Below are positions 24,326 to 36,224 of a stretch of DNA of 64,000 bases, in pieces. Each line of letters begins with the position of its first letter. Position 1 is the stretch's first letter. This stretch comes from Endothia cerciana. Lineage: Eukaryota > Ascomycota > Sordariomycetes > Diaporthales > Cryphonectriaceae. The stretch spans positions 1,488,001-1,552,000 of the forward strand of contig JALRMH010000001.1 of assembly GCA_026119935.1 (NCBI GenBank). The letters are read 5' to 3'. The position numbers were made by a program, and so were the translations under genes. The notes beneath the pieces are model-generated. The model worked only from the letters and a program-made list of their open reading frames with translations. It was not told where the DNA came from and made no database searches.

Positions 24326-25624
24326 TTCTAGACGTAGTGCCATGCAAGACGGAAATATCACGGCGCTCTTCTTTTGGGTTAGGACGGCAACGTCCTTATG
24401 ATAGAGCAGACAGGGAGGGGTGTGGGCTTGGGTTTCGCGAATGCACAGCACAGCATGGCTTGGAACATTTCGATTGCCCCTCTTTCTCATATTTCACTTT
24501 TTGTTATCATATGTACTGCATCGGATCTTATGGGCAAGATTATACCCTTGCTGCATGTTCCAAGGATGGCGGGTCATTCCCTTGCTGCAGGCTTTGTACA
24601 TATGTACAATATTCTGAGACCATGCAGCCCTGTCGAGATTATTTCCTGCGCGAGCGCCATGTTTGCGGAGTGAAGATGGCGCACAACGTGCTGGCATATA
24701 TCACCATGCTGCGTAACGTCGCACTGCGTGGAATCCTCACCGGGCGGTGGCCCGTCTGAACGGCCGCAGCCTCTTCCGGCATGCCCACATGAACGGCTGG
24801 GGAGGGGGTAAGCCTCGAACATGCTGTCAGCGGAGCATAGTAAGCAAACCTGCAAAATTCAGCACCTGCGATGCTGTATCGGGGTTCGATCTGCATGGGC
24901 AAGCTGAAGTAAGCAGGTGCTTGTCCGGAGATGGGAAGGGTGTGGTCAGATGTCGACGAGGTTTCCTTTTTTTTTTTTTTTTTTTGGAGTTTTGTGTTGT
25001 TCTGTGCGGGGAGGAGGCTAGTTTAGTTTGCATTGTACGCGGAGGATTCCACCAGAGGGACGCTCTGGATAGGTTGAGCAGGCAGGCCCACCACCACCAC
25101 CGGTAGTGAGACTCCTGCACTGGCACCGGCCAAAGAGCCCTCAGTGCCAGTTATCAAGGTCTCGGGAGAGCAGCGGTAGGACGTCGAGATGGGCACCAAG
25201 CTGGACGGGGCTGGCTGCCCTGCCACATTCCTGGGCAGCCACGCAGAGCTTCACCACCAGCTGCGACCACTCAGTTCTCCTTCCCCTGGGATATGGAAGT
25301 TCTGTGGTTTTTATTTTGTTGGGTTTTATTTTGTTTACCCCTTATATGGCTAGGTTGATGCCGGTGGTGCACTCATCTAGGCGTGGCCGAGGAGATCCGA
25401 TGAGGCATGTCGATAATGAGAGACACTATTTTCCTCGGTCATATAAAAAGTGGACTTAGATGATTTGTCCTTGTTGAGCTAGTACTATTGTCGGGTACTG
25501 CAGAGCACCACCCCTCCAGAGTACTGTGATTACTAGTTGACTTATTGTCGTCGCCCATCCTTGAAGCTTGAAAATCACGGCAGTCTACAAGGCACCATCA
25601 GTGTGTTCCTTGTTTTATGAGTTC

Positions 25625-25657
<33 letters not shown>

Positions 25658-27119
25658 TCCTTTTTGGCGTTGTTGTATTTTTTTTTTTTTTTTTTTTCTT
25701 GTCAAGAAGGGGAGGGGGCACCGAGCTTGTCAATAAGCAGCAGCGGTTTTCATATATCGGCCCATCGGTGAAATCCTGCCAAATCCTCCGGCGCAGGCCG
25801 GCAACTTCTTCTCATAAGTCCTCGGTAAACATGATGATTCCATTCCAAGATGCTCCTTTGCGTAGCCTTCGGGCCCGGACGAGTGGCATGGGCACCGCTT
25901 ACGATCAGCAAACAGATTGCTGTTCTTCCAAACACTATCCCAGTTCGGACACCGGCATTCCCTCCCCCTCACGGCTGGCTGGCTGGCTCTCGGCCGAATA
26001 ATCGCGAGTGGATCAGGCGGACGACAAGAGATGATATCTTTGACAATCAACGGCCTCCGTTATGCTCGTGCATGTGCCCGCCCGTGAAGACATCTCCCTA
26101 CGAATGGTTGTGGACTCTAGAGCCTCGTATCCGCCTCGGGCTCACCTCAAGGACGTGAACCGTGTCCGGCCCACGGTGACAAGCTGCCAGTCCGGGAGGT
26201 GACTCCACTTTCCCACCTACTTCTGCTCTTCTGCATGGTTGGTTTCTCTTTGTTGGAACAAGGATGATTAAACCCTGGTGTCTGCTGCGGCTTGCACCAA
26301 TGCGCAGTCTTTGGCCTTCAGCCCAGTGGGGCTTGATTACAGCTCACCTCGCCTGCTCGAGGCGGTGCCCCGTCTCTCCAAACCGCTCCAAGACGTTCGG
26401 TTTCCCTATTATGTGGGGAGACCCATTCGAGGCCGGTCAGGCTGTCAGTAAAGCTGACGCCCATCCTTCGCTGGCAACTCTGTACCTACGCTCGACATTC
26501 CTCATCTCGCAAGGGTCAGATCCCAGGCTGATCTGCGTCGTCGCGATGGAAATACCACAGCACCTATCCGTACTTGGCTAGGACGGCATCATCCGATACC
26601 ACCCACTTCCTTTGCCCCCCCTCCCGGTCTTGTTGGTGGTGACCTGATTGCAGGTCCCAAGACATGTTGGCACGGGGAAATGGGCCCATGTGGCCTGCAT
26701 GCTCTCGTGCCAACAGGAGGATAGCCTTGGCTGTGTGGGCTTGCAATCTTGCAGAGTCGGTGCTGCTTGCTATCAAGGTGCCCCGCTGAGACCGACGGGC
26801 TGTGGAGGACTCTTCTCAGCCCTGCCCCGATTTGTCCACTGCCATGTTGCTATTTTCTCAACATGGTCCCTCCTCTTCACTAGCGTTCCTTTCTCCCGGG
26901 AGATTTTCCTTGTATGGAAAATCTGTCGCCTGGCCCGTCCTCGCTTATGCCTTTTTGCCCTTCACTTGTATGTCAACAGTCGGTCGTCCTCCTTCCCACT
27001 CGCTCGCTCGCTCGCGCCGTCGCCCCGTCCCTTTCTCCTGCGAGGCGACTGACATCGACCTCCCAAGACGTGTGCGGCGTCAAGTCCTGTGTTGTGGTAC
27101 AAGGAAAACACAATAGGGC
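24326..27119. other. 2.8 kb gap with T tracts, no supported gene
   Basis: It contains a T tract at about 24967-24985, a CTTT microsatellite at 25625-25655 and a 20-base T tract at 25678-25697. Frames on both strands are short and unlike known proteins. The last ~900 bp before 27120 are pyrimidine-rich and probably promoter and 5' leader of the cupredoxin-like gene. Confidence 0.5.
25625..25697. repeat. CTTT microsatellite followed by a T20 tract
   Basis: About eight CTTT units (25625-25655), then a short spacer and a run of 20 T at 25678-25697. Simple-sequence DNA in an intergenic gap. Confidence 0.9.
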
Positions 27120-28921
27120 ATGCTGCTGCTATCATCGATAACAGCGGGCGTGAGTGCGCTGGCGGTTGGGACTGCTGCCACGACTGTCATGCCGAGTACG
27201 AGCGGCTCGAGCAGCGCCACTGCTTCAGCATCCATCACATCATCCGCCGCTTCGAGCACGACGACGTCTTCCGCCATCACGACACATTCGATCGCGGTTG
27301 GAGCGGTCTGTCTACCCTTGAACCCTACAAAAGTGTCTCGAACCTGAACTGATCAATGATATAGAACGGCTTCAAGATCGAGCCCACGACAACAAATGCT
27401 TCGGTTGGAGACATCATCGGTGAGAGGCCTTGTGACTCTATATCTCGGCTTCCCTCATGCCCAACTTCTGGAGACTAATGCCGTGTTAGAATGGAGATTC
27501 TACCCGACGGGACATTGGATCGTTCGATCGGCATTCGGACGGCCATGCATACCATACGAGGACACCGGCCCAAATCTAGTCGGCTTCTCATCAGGTCCTC
27601 AAAAGGTGGACACGACTTCGGATGATGTAAGTCTATTGAAATTTGCTTGTCAGGTTGCCGGATCAAAAATCATCAGCCCAAAAGTCAACATCGCTTCGAC
27701 GGCCGAGGTATACTCTCAGTCGAAAACCTATCTACGGCCACTAAACGGCCAAAGTTCCTACGACTGTTTCAGAGGATGTTCTTCTTCCCGAAACGGAAAT
27801 GCATGGATTATCAAGGGAACTTCCTGTCTATAGCTCGGGGTCTTCGACTATGCCCCGGCGATTCCCTTGCTATTCTTGATCCGGCGGCCTGCTTTCCTCG
27901 TTACATATGCGAACCTGGTTACTCACACCGCCGCAGGGGCCTACATTTCAAGTTAGGGTCAACGATACCGAGCCCATATTCTTCTACTGCGCCGCCCCGG
28001 GCTCTTGTGATAAGTACCACATGGTCGGCGTCATTAATCCTACTGTGAACGAGACGTACGAGATGCAGTACGAGTACGCCGAGAGCGCCACCTACCAGAT
28101 GACCCCCGGCGAGGCCTTCCCGAGCGAGACCGCCGAATCGACCGCGTCATCTGCCACAGCCACGTCCGGCGCATCTGCATCGGGAGGCTCCTCTTCAGGC
28201 GGCCACAAGTCCCTATCCGGCGGCGCCATCGCAGGTATCTCCATCAGCGCCGCGGCGGTCGTTGTCTTCGCAGCTGCATTAATTTATCTCTTCGGCCGGA
28301 GGAGCGGGGCGAACAAGGCATTCGGCAGGCGGAAACGGGGCGGTCCGTACAACGGGCCGATGCAGGAGGCCAGGTACGGCGGGCCTGCTGGGCCCAGGAG
28401 TCCTGGCCAGGACACCTTTACGACGGCAGGGTATTCGACGGCGCCCTCTATCGATCCGTACCAGGTGCAGATGGGACAGTACGGCGGCGTGATGGCTCAC
28501 GCGGTGGGCTATCCTGTTAGCAACGGGAGCCCGCCGCCGATGAGCGACTACTCACAGAGCTTGTATCAGCAACATTATGGAAGCGTGCCGCAGGGGGTAG
28601 GCGGGAGTCCGATGCTAGGAGCCGATGGTAATAATGCGATGCAAACGGGGTTATTGTGAGTCGGGCCACGATTACTACTGACATGCTTGCTCAAGAGGCC
28701 CTTTGGCTGACCTCGTTGACAGCGCCGCGCCACAATCGACAGCTCAATATCAACCACAACAGCAACCGCAACAACAAGGCACCACATACAACGCGCCGGT
28801 AGAACTGCCCACATCACTGAATCCAGGAAACTCGCCCCTCCCTCAGTACAGCAATCCGGCGGGAACGTACAGCTGGGCCCATGGCGGCGAAGGGACGCAC
28901 CGGCCGAGCAAACCATTATGA
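27120..28921 (+). CDS. Cupredoxin-like, Ser/Thr-rich membrane-anchored surface protein, five exons
   Basis: Spliced model: 27120-27305, 27365-27419, 27490-27626, 27937-28655 and 28723-28921, 431 aa. Introns have donors GTCTGT, GTGAGA, GTAAGT and GTGAGT; intron 3 is unusually long (310 bp). Residues 1-19 look like a signal peptide, followed by a Ser/Thr-rich stretch to ~58. Residues ~58-161 form a cupredoxin-like fold: FKIEPTTTNASVGDIIEW, GHWIVRSAFGRPC, VGFSSG, and FQVRVNDTEPIFFYCAAPGSC ending HMVGVINP. Candidate copper ligands are H89, C144, H154 and M155. A Ser/Ala/Gly linker leads to a membrane helix at ~221-245 and a Gly/Pro/Gln-rich cytosolic tail. The family is known as fungal extracellular serine-rich or cupredoxin-like proteins. 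The real last exon is needed to complete the tail (ending HRPSKPL). Copper binding is uncertain because the C-to-H spacing is atypical. Confidence 0.8.
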
Positions 28922-30455
28922 ACCTGATGGGGGTACCTCGCCCCCCACCTTCACCTGGTTCATTCAGGGCTCTTTATATTTTGACGATATTCGATGCGAC
29001 TATGAGGTTCGGCGGGTGCTGATGCTTGATTTCTATGGTGCCGTGGCGTTTTCAGGAGTGTGAGGTTGAGAATACCAACCTCTTCACAGCACAGTCCGGG
29101 ATGTGAATTCGTGCCATCCTGCTCGCAGTCGTGATGACTGTTTATAGGCATGTGAGGGGATGCATGATATTAAGGACAAGAAAGGCTACAGGTGATTCAG
29201 ACGGCCGAGCCACCGAGAAGAAATTAGCAACTATCGTGCTTGGTTCTACAAGAGCCGAGAGCACAGTGCCTCATTATGAGGAGCATATTACAGCAGTAGA
29301 CAGCACCGTCCAACGGCTGCTTAGTGCAGAAATAATGTAATCACAATGACCGTCCCTCAAGCGAACAGGATGGGCTGCCAGCCAGAGAGTCTTAGATAGA
29401 AGCCCTCTGCCCTAATGTCTGGGTCACAGCCCTTGCTCATACCCGATTCACATCATTCGTGCAGCCATCCCATCACTACCACAGGCACGCGCGCGCTCTT
29501 GCGCTTACTGCGAAGCTGCCACCGATACTACACACCGTTGTTACTCAAGCTCACATATGGGTCAGGACTATTGCAGCCAACGCTGCAGCCATTTTCTTTG
29601 CGCAGTTCATTTTTCACCCCCTCAGATATGCTCCTAGGCGCGATGAGGATCGTGTGTGCTTTCAACCCCGCTGCTCCTCCGCATCAGTACCACGCGTCTC
29701 ATCAAGGGGGTCCTCAGCCTTTAAGATCGAGGGAGGAGTGCCATCCTCCCCCGCCTCAGCGATAGTTACCCCGTCTCTTCTGCGGCCCCCCGCAGCGATC
29801 ACCAACCAAGTGAATGCAGACACCGGACTCCAGCAGACAGCTGTGTGGCTATGGTCTGCTGACGCTTTTGGCTAGACTCATCTTGTAGCACGCAAGTGTA
29901 CTCCTGCTACAATTGAGAGGAACCTGAAGCCATCTCAGTATCCTGCGGTCCTGCGGCACGAGGAGTTGTTTCCGGGACGAGGGATCAGCACCTCGACCTT
30001 TTCAAGCAAGGGTTTTACGATGATAAGGTTGCCTAGGGCCGTGTAAGACGTTGAATTTTCTGTCCGCTATCTGCCCGTTTGCTTTGTCATCATCAACTAC
30101 GTTCTCCAAAACTGCGGATAGATCGAGGGGATTGCGTGCTTCGCAGATTAGCGACCAAGCAATAATGTGAATGGCCCATATACCATCGCAGAGAGGGGGT
30201 TGACCTGGAGTCGGTCCCTCGGAGCAAAGTATAGGCCGGAACTCCGGCCGTTGGTGTCTCGTATGAATAATGTGTATTGTCGGGTTGTCTTCTGAGTCAT
30301 AGAGTAAGTTCCCAGCACTTGGTAGATAATGGAAAGTAGCCAGACGCGGCTCACGACGCTCTTATACCAATTGTGTCGGACCGTCTCCTTCAACTAAACA
30401 CCAAAATCTATGTTTCCTAGTTAGCTTTATTATCCGTACGTCAAGTCACGTCGCT
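28922..30455. other. Gap between two plus-strand genes
   Basis: About 1.5 kb with no supported gene. Frames at 29415-29875 are open but Pro/Ser-rich, overlap each other and lack recognisable domains. Confidence 0.45.
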
Positions 30456-31689
30456 ATGTCTGAGACGAAATACCACCGTTGCTGCACCGAGGGCTTCAAG
30501 TGGTCTGGCACCCCGGTTGGTACTATCGGCACCCTGGCTGGCAATCAGACCTACATCACCGGAAATAACAAGCACGCCGCCATCATGCTCGTTCACGATG
30601 CTTTCGGCTGGGAGTGGCCGAATATCCGTCTCCTTGCTGATCATTTGGCACGTGAGGCCAATACGACAGTATTTGTCCCAGACTTCTTTGGAGGCGAGAA
30701 GTCGCCTTGTGAGTGGTTTGAAACAGGATTCATATGATTTTTTCTCTTCCTTTGAGACAGCGCAAAGAGTCACCATCCATGAGCTCGAGTTTAACATCAT
30801 CCAAGACTTCGGGGTGATTTTGGACGATATCAACCACAGTCTCATGGAGGATATGGGGCTGTTCCCACTGACAAATATCCCAGGGGATGAGATTCTGGCC
30901 GAAAGATTCGCCAGGATCCACAAGACATTTGCGGAATTTATAGACAGGAATAGTCGCGAGATCCGGGAGCCAGGTCAATCCTTCCCCTTCCTGGTGATAG
31001 GGCGTCTGCGCGTTTCATAGAACTCGGCGCCGTGGTCTATGAGGTCGGAGGCGACGACTCTGCTGCATGGGCCTACCCGCACCCATTCTGCCAGGTGCAA
31101 GACGAACGATGCTGACACGGCCCTCTCCAGAGATCTTCACCTGCGCCCGCGCCCTCAAGGCCGACCACGGCTACGAGAAAGTCGGCGCGGCCGGCTACTG
31201 CTTCGGCGGGTGGGCGTGCTTCCGGCTCGCCGCCGCTGAGCACAATCCTCCGCTCGTCGACGCAATCAGCATCGGGCACCCGTCTATGCTCATCAAGGAG
31301 GACATCGACGGGACAAGCAAGGGGGTGGCGGTGCAGGTACTCGCGCCGGAGATTGTAGGTTCCACCCCCCCCCCCCCCCAAATAACCTGTGCTAGCGGGG
31401 AGGCAGGAGTTTGGCTGTTGCTTCTGTTGGTGTGGCCGCAGTGAGAAGCTTGACATTGACGAGGATGTTCCGATAGGACCTTGCGTACACTGCGGAGTTG
31501 AAAACGCATACATTCAACAAGCTGCAGGAGCTGGGGGTTGCCTTTGAGTATCGGCATTTCCCCGGCGTGGAGCACGCTTGTTTCATTCGTGGCGATGAGA
31601 ACAAGCCTGGTGAGCGGCAGGCGATGGTGGAGGGGAAGAACGCGGCTGTGAGTTGGTTCAGGGAGTGGTTGCATGGTGTAGACGAGTAA
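30456..31689 (+). CDS. Dienelactone hydrolase-family alpha/beta hydrolase, four exons
   Basis: Preferred model: 30456-30708, 30884-30973, 31131-31354 and 31477-31689, 259 aa. Intron 1 (175 bp) has donor GTGAGT and ends TATCCCAG 8 bp after a CTGAC branch; this makes the loop between PDFFGGE and NSREIREP 25 residues, as I recall for the family. A second in-phase acceptor at 30760 would insert 41 residues, giving a 300-aa form. The catalytic cysteine is C138 in GYCFGGW and the histidine is H222 in GVEHACF; the acid should lie in the strand around VLAPEID. These fit the Cys-His-Asp triad of dienelactone hydrolases, which open lactone rings in chlorocatechol-type pathways; fungal members are mostly uncharacterised. 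No signal peptide, so probably cytosolic. Intron 3 contains a 15-base C tract (31365-31379). Confidence 0.88.
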
Positions 31690-31782
31690 TGTGCAGGTTG
31701 GATAGCACGATCCAAATAGCAGCAGATGTTTGGGGATCCAACCGCAAAGTATTCGGCCCATGGCGGCAATCCTGTCAACGGC

Positions 31783-32868
31783 CTACCAAGACTTCCCTAG
31801 CACCCTCTCGATGGTTGCCTTAGGCATGCAGTACACAGGGTCCACTGGCTGCGTGCCAGGATACCCCAGAAGGCTCAAACCCGTCATCCCAAAGCATGTA
31901 TGCCACACATCCACCATATCACCAGGACGATCCGCGATCCCGCCACCCTGGGTATCCTGGCACCGCAGGATGAACCTGATCAGCGCGTCCCGGTCGATCC
32001 AGTGCGCCCGCCCGATGATCTGCAAGCTGCTCAGCACCCACCAGCTATAACACACATCCTCGGCCTTCTCCGGGCGGCCGTTAAAGCCCCCACCGGGGGT
32101 CTGCCTCTCGCTGAGCCAGCAGCCGAGCTTGTCGACATCGACGAGGTCGAGCCTGCCGGCGATGGCCAGCGCGGCGACGCAGGTGAAGATCTGGCCCGAG
32201 TGTGACTCTGCCCCCGGCCTGACGCCGTAGCCGCCGTCGAAGTTGGCACAGGCGACGATGTGGTCTACGGCCTTGGGGACGTCGACGAGGTCAAGGAGAC
32301 CGAGGAGAGAGAGGGCGTTGAGAGCGCCGTAGAGGAAGCGCGTGTCCTCTTCGCCCCACTCATCGCCGGCGAAGGTGCCGGTCTCCCTGTTTTGCAGGGT
32401 AGCGATGACTATGTGGGTGTGAGTGAACGGGCACTGACCCACACGGCGACAGGACCTGCGGGAGAAGTGGCATGAGCACGGGAAACTGAGAAGAGACTTA
32501 CACTCGCCCACTTTGGCCTTCCCTTTGCCCCTCCTCTCCAGCTCGTCAAACGCATCCACCATGGCCAAAACCTGCACGGCACTGACCGTGTAGAGCATGT
32601 GCGCATCGTGACCCGGCGCGGCGCCAAACCCGCCACTGTCGTGCTGGCAGGACAGAATAAAGTCTATGGTCTCGTCCCGCGGCAGGGCATCGGGGTGGCC
32701 GAGCAGGTGCAGCGCCACGAGACCCCAGTAGACGCCGTTGAGGCGCAGGTGCTCCGTGAGCCAGTAGTCGTACTCATCCTTGCGCGTGTCCAGGCTCTGG
32801 ATGTACTTCACATGGTTCGCGGTGGCGAGCTGGAGCTCGTCAGGGAGCTTGTCGAACCGCGTCGGCAT
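31783..32868 (-). CDS. BET2: Rab geranylgeranyltransferase (GGTase-II) beta subunit
   Basis: Spliced model: exon 1 32868-32502, intron 32501-32409 (93 bp, donor GTAAGT, acceptor ACATAG), exon 2 32408-31783, 330 aa, the usual length. The intron length is a multiple of three without stops, so an unspliced frame reads through. The spliced join gives KVGEFIATLQNRETGTFAGD, as in family members. The Zn ligands are D240 and C242 (EDVCYSWW) and H292 (DVWHTCFG). Several GGFGAAPG/GGGFNG/GGGIADRPGD repeats of the prenyltransferase beta alpha-alpha barrel are present, with YIQSLDTRKDEYDYWLTEHL at the start. With the alpha subunit and Rab escort protein it attaches geranylgeranyl to Rab GTPases. The start at 32868 is the first ATG after an upstream CCGCAG that may be a 5' leader intron acceptor. 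It converges on the dienelactone hydrolase gene (93 bp gap). Confidence 0.94.
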   Translation of the reverse strand: MPTRFDKLPDELQLATANHVKYIQSLDTRKDEYDYWLTEHLRLNGVYWGLVALHLLGHPDALPRDETIDFILSCQHDSGGFGAAPGHDAHMLYTVSAVQVLAMVDAFDELERRGKGKAKVGECKSLLSFPCSCHFSRRSCRRVGQCPFTHTHIVIATLQNRETGTFAGDEWGEEDTRFLYGALNALSLLGLLDLVDVPKAVDHIVACANFDGGYGVRPGAESHSGQIFTCVAALAIAGRLDLVDVDKLGCWLSERQTPGGGFNGRPEKAEDVCYSWWVLSSLQIIGRAHWIDRDALIRFILRCQDTQGGGIADRPGDMVDVWHTCFGMTGLSLLGYPGTQPVDPVYCMPKATIERVLGKSW

Positions 32869-35800
32869 GATTGCATGCGTAGGCGTGCCGTGACGGTATC
32901 TGCGGCGGGATCGCCCTGGGGGTGGATATCGCGGCAGCTGGTGAAGGTTGTCGTCGAAAACTGGAGAGAATCTTATGTCAGCAGGCACGGGAACGGCGTG
33001 CGCGCGCCCCAACCCAAAACGGGCGGTTCGGGGCGCCCGAAGAGCTCGAATCTCGACTTCTGATCGACACTGAACCACCCAACCGCCACACAACTAGGCA
33101 TGGAGTCGTGCGTGGACCGGATCTTCTCGACGGTTGCGTACGACAAGGTGTCGATCTCTCGAGTTTCTGATGTATCACTTTCGACGATCGACGCAAACAC
33201 TTCCGGCAGCGGCTTGGGAATCCAACCAAAGGAACACCGTTTTCACAGGCATCACGCATCATGACGAAGAAGATGATGATCGGCAACCTCCCGTTTGAGT
33301 TGCTGTTACTGGGCATAGACTTTCGCTACTCATGTCCGAGGAGATTGACATTGGGCTGAGGTATGCTTTCTAATGGCAGGGTCTGGAACGGCTGGTGACA
33401 TGGCGTGGTCAAGTGCACGTCTTTCTTCTCCCTCGATGCAAGTGCCGCATTGTGTCCTACGGGTTGATCATTTCCGTCTCTGAGGGTGATCATGGGCTTG
33501 AAAGCCTTGTGTACTGCGTGTGCTATGCGCATTAGATTCATAAGTATTGTCGACGACAGCCCCCAGAATGATGTGTGAATTTCCCCGGTGTCGAGCCCGG
33601 GTTCGCGCGGCCTGCCACGCTGGCAGACAGAAGTGGAGGCCACCAAACCAAACTGGCACTGCGCTTGTCAGGCGTGCGTGCCATGCTCTACTCTATTTTT
33701 GGATGTGACCCTTTGACGTGCCTGGCTGTGGGTGGTGGAGGGGGGGGGGGGTGTTTCCTTGGGGCCCTGGGCTCTGTGGGTGCCAGATCTTGTGAGCAGA
33801 CAGTGCCGCGTTTCAGATCGTTCGTTTCTCGTACCTGATCTAGACCTGTTTGGGTATGGAGCTGGGAGGACTTGTCCCGACAGCCCGCCTGAGCCGGATC
33901 TCGGCCGTGGTCGGCTCAGGAAGAGACGGTCGACGGCCTCGCTGCCTCGCGGGGAGGAGGAAGAACAAGGCTCGATAGCAGCCTGCGACAAGAACGAGGG
34001 AAGACAGACTCAGCCCCAACACTGACTGACAGAACCCATTCTGGACTCACGCCCAGACGAGCTGGCAAGCAGGTGCCATTTCTCGACGGCTGCTATGCTC
34101 CTCCCGTGGGTTCGTGGTCGTAATGTAACGTGCCCCGGCTGTTCCGTCTGTACCGAGTCGAGTCGATAGTTGGGCCCGAAATGGACTCTGTGTGTTGCGT
34201 AGACTGTGACGTGGCAGGCCCCTTGAGGACGAAGCAGAGGAGTCTGCCCGGCGAGTTGCTTGGGCAGTCCATCCTGGCGATAACCGAAAGGCGACGTGCC
34301 TGGCAATTGTCGTGCTGATTTGAAAACCCTGTCATGAGGGTGAGAGGCGATGGAGTTATATAGCCGAGGTGTTTCGCATCGACATACAATACCGCTCTTT
34401 GAAGCGTTCTGGGAAACGCACCTCGACTAATCCCACCCCGCAAACCACGGAGGAGAGTTGTTTCACGGCGCGAACTCCCCCTGAATGCTGATAAGCCGCT
34501 GCAGCTGGGCACATCTCAAACACATATCTCGCTAGCCGAAGAAAACAACTCCGGTGCTATGTACCAGAGAGTTCAAGCATTTCATGGTCCGCCACTGGCC
34601 GCCAAGAGGAGTAACTCCGCGCCCACATAGACACCGACGACGTGCACACCGTTTCAGGCGGGCCTCTCTGCAGCGATCCGGGGTTGAAACAATTCTCAGT
34701 GCCTCGAGCAGTCCTGTGCCCGTGGAGAGCATCTCGGCAGCCCTTGGCGCAACCCCCACGACCGACTTGGCGTGGTGCGCAGGCTTCCATAGAACAGCAC
34801 CTGCGCCCTTGGTGGTCAGGAGAGAGCCCTCAGGGGTCGCCCATTTTGACCTGTGCGCTGCCTGGGTATCTCGCCCGGGCTGGGGGACTCGACATGTGCG
34901 CGGGGCCACCACTGACCTCGAGGCCTGTGTCCTGCCCCTCGTCATTTCAGGCCGACATTACAATAACACGGCTGCCACGTTGATACCGGGTTGCCGACAG
35001 AACCCCCGTATTCCACGGTCTCATCTCGCCGACCCTCAGCTCAGCCATCCCAGCCAGACATTAGCTGTGGCCCGTCCGCTCCCAACAGCTGGCGCTGGCC
35101 GAGATTTCCCCCATCCTTTCGCTTCGCCGCACAAAAGAGATACACCCTCTGCGCATTGATTGCCAGCTTGCAATCAGCGGACTAACGCGGAAGCCACAAA
35201 AGACGCAAATGTCGATGGGGTCCCTCATCAAAACGACTCCGTCAATTTGCAATCAAAGCCGCTCATGTACTATTGAGGACCCAGGGCGCCGGGTCTGCCA
35301 CATCTGCACTTCCATATTGAACTGACCCAAGGAGCTCTCTGGTCTTTGAGTCTGATGTACAACGGCCGACTTTCCCAGCGAGGACCACAGCTGATTCTCC
35401 GGATACCCATCTCGAGCCTCCAACCCGCCAGGTCAGGGGAGAGGGCTGCAGCCTCGTCGATCGCTCCTGCACGGCCCACCGACAACAAGCCGGCATTCGG
35501 CCCAGCTTCACGTCACGCACGATTCAAGAGGGGGCTGGCCGCCAGGCCGTTTCGTCTCTCTCTCCCTCTCTCCCACTCTCCCTCTCTCCCTCCCCCCCCC
35601 CCCCCCCGGCCACCTCCAACGACAGCTACAGTGCCTACTGGAGGCGTCATCCCTGAGACGGCCCTCACCTAGACCGGATTCTTTCCACATGCCGACAGGT
35701 GTTGCTAGACTGTACGGCATAGCAGCGCTGTGCTCGCCGCACTCGAACTAGACCGTGTCGATCCACCCATTCGCCGCCGCAAGCCTCGACTGACCAGATC

Positions 35801-36224
35801 CGCCCCGAGATCCCGCACCCGGATCCGCTCTATCAGGGCAGTTGTCGAGGAGGGCAGGCAAGGCTTGGATTCCACCTTTATTCGGATCGAAACGGAGCAG
35901 ACTTCACAAGATCAGCCCTAACTAGAATCATCACCCGCCAGGTTCTGGGTCAGCACCGGATCTGGTCCTCCAGGCCTGCCGTAGAGCGTCCATGGGCCAA
36001 CTCGTTATCGTATGAAACTCCTCGGCAGTGCAGTCACGGTCAAGCGTCACATCGACCCGTTGGGACGGCCCTGAGCCAGAGGGCGCGCTGGTGTGTTGCC
36101 AGTCCTCTGGGTGCTAGCGCGGCCACTATCCAACGGATCATTACAGGACCACCGTCAAATTCCAGGACTTGGCAGCGATCCCACTGGGGCCTCCGCTGCA
36201 GCGCTACGCTACGCTACCGCCAGG
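32869..36224. other. 3.4 kb divergent gap between BET2 and the RhoGAP gene
   Basis: No frame here has a recognisable domain; the longest (34554-35159, plus) is Arg/Pro/Ala-rich without family resemblance. The gap has a 12-base G tract at 33740-33751 and a pyrimidine tract at 35555-35607. It probably holds both promoters plus a long 5' leader of the RhoGAP gene. Confidence 0.5.
35555..35607. repeat. Polypyrimidine tract ending in C16
   Basis: A CT-rich simple-sequence run of about 50 bases broken by a single A, ending in 16 consecutive C, about 620 bp upstream of the RhoGAP start codon. CT-rich stretches are common near fungal transcription start sites, so it may mark a core promoter. Confidence 0.8.

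Noticed and set aside
33575..33610. A GTCGAGCCCGGGTTCG stretch recalling a tRNA T-arm
   Set aside because: The stem has a central mismatch, the loop does not match TTCRANN at the right place on either strand, and there is no A-box or acceptor stem at proper spacing.
34554..35159. Plus-strand frame of 201 codons in the BET2/RhoGAP gap
   Set aside because: Composition is Arg/Pro/Ala-rich with no domain, and an equally long frame lies on the opposite strand.
36093..36224. Upstream in-frame extension of the RhoGAP protein
   Set aside because: The extension begins with GTG, not ATG; the first ATG in frame is at 36225.
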